A DNA stretch of 13,569 nt, taken from Bacteroidota bacterium. GTDB lineage: Bacteria; Bacteroidota; Bacteroidia; Bacteroidales; B39-G9. A program made the position numbers and the translations under genes. Within the stretch, counting starts at the first letter, position 1. Each line of letters opens with the position of its first letter. The notes beneath the pieces were generated by a model that was not told where the DNA came from, did no database searches, and saw only the letters and a program-made list of their open reading frames with translations. The stretch lies in NCBI GenBank assembly GCA_030592465.1, contig JAUVJB010000060.1:1-13569 (forward strand), written 5' to 3'. Below are positions 12,211 to 13,569 of the stretch, piece after piece.

Positions 12211-13569
12211 TTATTTTATAAATTTCTCAGTTACAATTTTATTACCATCATTAATAATTAAAGTGTAAACGCCTGAAGAAATATCAGAAACATTTATTCT
12301 ATTAGTATTTTCATCAAGAGTAATGTTTCTAATAGCAGAACCGGTCATATTATATATTGTGATATGGACGTTTTTGCTATTATCAGGTAAAATTATATTT
12401 ATATAATCGTTAACAGGATTAGGATAAATTCTAAATGATGGGTCTTCGTTACTTAACATCTCAGCATACATTGAAGAAGATGAAGAATTTTTTGTTGCAG
12501 TAATATTAACTGTATAATCTTCAACTTCGCCATAAGAGAATGTTTCGCAAGGAGTAGCTGCAGCATTGTATTTCATTGTAACTCTCATACGAGTGTTGCC
12601 AAGAGTTGCTGAAGTAGGAACATCAAAAGTAGCTTGTAAAGTATTAGAGCTGCTTGAAGAACCGGCAACAACTTGTTCACCTGCATCGTCAAAATCACCA
12701 TCATGATTATAGTCAATCCAAACGTGCCAGTATTCAGTATAGCTTGAGCTTTTAAATCCTGTACTAAAGTAGATGGTGTTTGAACCATATGCAATATTAC
12801 CTGTTAAATTAGTATAATCCATATATCCGCCATCGTTACCTGTTGCATTATCAATGCCACCAATTTGTACTAAATCAATCCATTCATAACTTGAATTATT
12901 ACCTTTTGATGAACAATAAGAAGCAGGAGGAGGTGTTCCGCCATCAGCAATACTAACTGTATAATCTTCAACCTCACCATCAAAACCAGTCTCACAAGCT
13001 GTTGGTGCAGAACTATATTTTGAAGAAACTCTCATTCTTGTATTCCCTAGTGTAGCCCCTGCGGGTACTGTAATTGATAGTGGGGAATTAGAAGTTGCAC
13101 CATCACTTACATTAGAAGCAGAACCCAAATCATACTCTTCACCTGCATCACTAAAGTCATTGTCTTGATTCCAGTCTATCCAAACTTTTGTTTTAATAGT
13201 ATAGTTTCCATCAGTATTAACATTTACAGTTAAATTATAAGATGAGCTTATTTTAACATCAGTAGTTTGTGCTGTATAATCGTTATATCCCGCAGGTTTA
13301 GCTGTAGAGTTATTTATTGTATTGAAATTAACAAGGGTTGTACTTGTTTGGTATGTCGTATTACCGTTTGAAGTACAATAAGCAGAAGGAGTATCATCAA
13401 GAGTAGTAATATTTATTATATTACTGGCAGAAGAAACATTTCCGGCAGCATCTTTTGCTTTAACATAGAAAGAATATGTTGTTGAAGCTGTCAGTCCTGT
13501 TACTGAGTATGATGTATTAGTTGTTGTAGCTAATAAGGAACTGTTTTTGTAAACATCATATCCTGTAAC
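12211..13569 (-). CDS. Secreted FnIII-GEVED-GEVED protein with T9SS type A sorting domain (5' end outside window)
   Basis: The frame is open from the stop at 12211 to the window edge, 452 aa with no start; the TTG at 13128 lies inside a domain and is not the start. From the N-terminal side: a fibronectin type III-like domain (~13569-13410, with SYSVTGLTASTTYSFYVKA), then GEVED domain 1 (~13380-12950, opening YCTSNG, with WIDWNQDNDFSDAGEEY and closing CETGFDGEVEDYTV). GEVED domain 2 follows (~12918-12500, opening YCSSKG, WIDYNHDGDFDDAGEQ, closing CETFSYGEVEDYTV). Last is a type A sorting domain (~12432-12214, FRIYPNPVNDYINI to the end KIVTEKFIK). Type A CTDs direct export across the outer membrane by T9SS and attachment to the surface or release. 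The catalytic or adhesive N-terminal part is missing; in this group it is often a peptidase. Confidence 0.93.
   Translation of the reverse strand, partial: VTGYDVYKNSSLLATTTNTSYSVTGLTASTTYSFYVKAKDAAGNVSSASNIINITTLDDTPSAYCTSNGNTTYQTSTTLVNFNTINNSTAKPAGYNDYTAQTTDVKISSSYNLTVNVNTDGNYTIKTKVWIDWNQDNDFSDAGEEYDLGSASNVSDGATSNSPLSITVPAGATLGNTRMRVSSKYSSAPTACETGFDGEVEDYTVSIADGGTPPPASYCSSKGNNSSYEWIDLVQIGGIDNATGNDGGYMDYTNLTGNIAYGSNTIYFSTGFKSSSYTEYWHVWIDYNHDGDFDDAGEQVVAGSSSSSNTLQATFDVPTSATLGNTRMRVTMKYNAAATPCETFSYGEVEDYTVNITATKNSSSSSMYAEMLSNEDPSFRIYPNPVNDYINIILPDNSKNVHITIYNMTGSAIRNITLDENTNRINVSDISSGVYTLIINDGNKIVTEKFIK

Noticed and set aside
12211..13128. A complete 305-aa protein starting with TTG at 13128
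   Set aside because: The frame stays open to the window edge, and the residues upstream (WIDWNQDNDFSDAGEEY) complete a GEVED domain, so the TTG is internal and the gene is 5'-truncated by the window.

Overview
The window is an AT-rich stretch of a Bacteroidota chromosome. Four things in the sequence point there. A type IX secretion (T9SS) type A sorting domain ends the right-hand gene. Bacteroidetes-type promoters (TTG, about 19-20 bp, then TAnnTTTG) sit before several genes. The primary sigma factor is short (287 aa) and lacks region 1.1. The tmRNA tag ends GENNYALAA. Genus and species cannot be told from the sequence alone.

Left half (1-4470), accessory. Two toxin-antitoxin modules are embedded in dispersed palindromic repeats. 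The first (460-2050, plus strand) is an AbiE-type pair: a DUF6088/AbiEi-like antitoxin overlapping by 8 bp an AbiEii nucleotidyltransferase toxin, with a good promoter and an inverted repeat that looks like the autoregulatory operator. It lies between two copies of a ~165 bp repeat (A1, A2). The second (2726-4275, minus strand) is a three-gene HipB-HipS-HipT system in which the HipA kinase is split into an N-terminal small protein and a kinase core. It lies between two 61-bp copies of another repeat (B1, B2). The two A copies are collinear except for one 33-bp hairpin that is exactly reverse-complemented in one of them, which is the most unusual structural observation here.

Centre (4470-5544). 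A complete tmRNA gene (ssrA, minus strand, 4534-4929) with its own -7 promoter element and terminator, followed by ~600 bp without a recognisable gene but with several near-perfect palindromes.

Right half (5545-13569), mostly housekeeping. A Lys1/alanine-dehydrogenase-like NAD-dependent oxidoreductase (plus) converges on a minus-strand series: ribulose-phosphate 3-epimerase (rpe), primary sigma factor (rpoD), a multi-pass membrane protein resembling Mpv17/PMP22, a 62-aa single-TM protein, an ADP-forming acyl-CoA synthetase (fused alpha-beta, 685 aa), and the 3' part of a secreted fibronectin-III/GEVED/T9SS protein that runs off the right edge. Two ~130-bp copies of a third palindromic repeat (C1, C2) sit in the intergenic gaps flanking rpoD and the membrane protein. 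A shared hairpin core (GATAAGCGG paired with CCGCTAATC) recurs in the A and C repeats, suggesting one REP-like family across the window.
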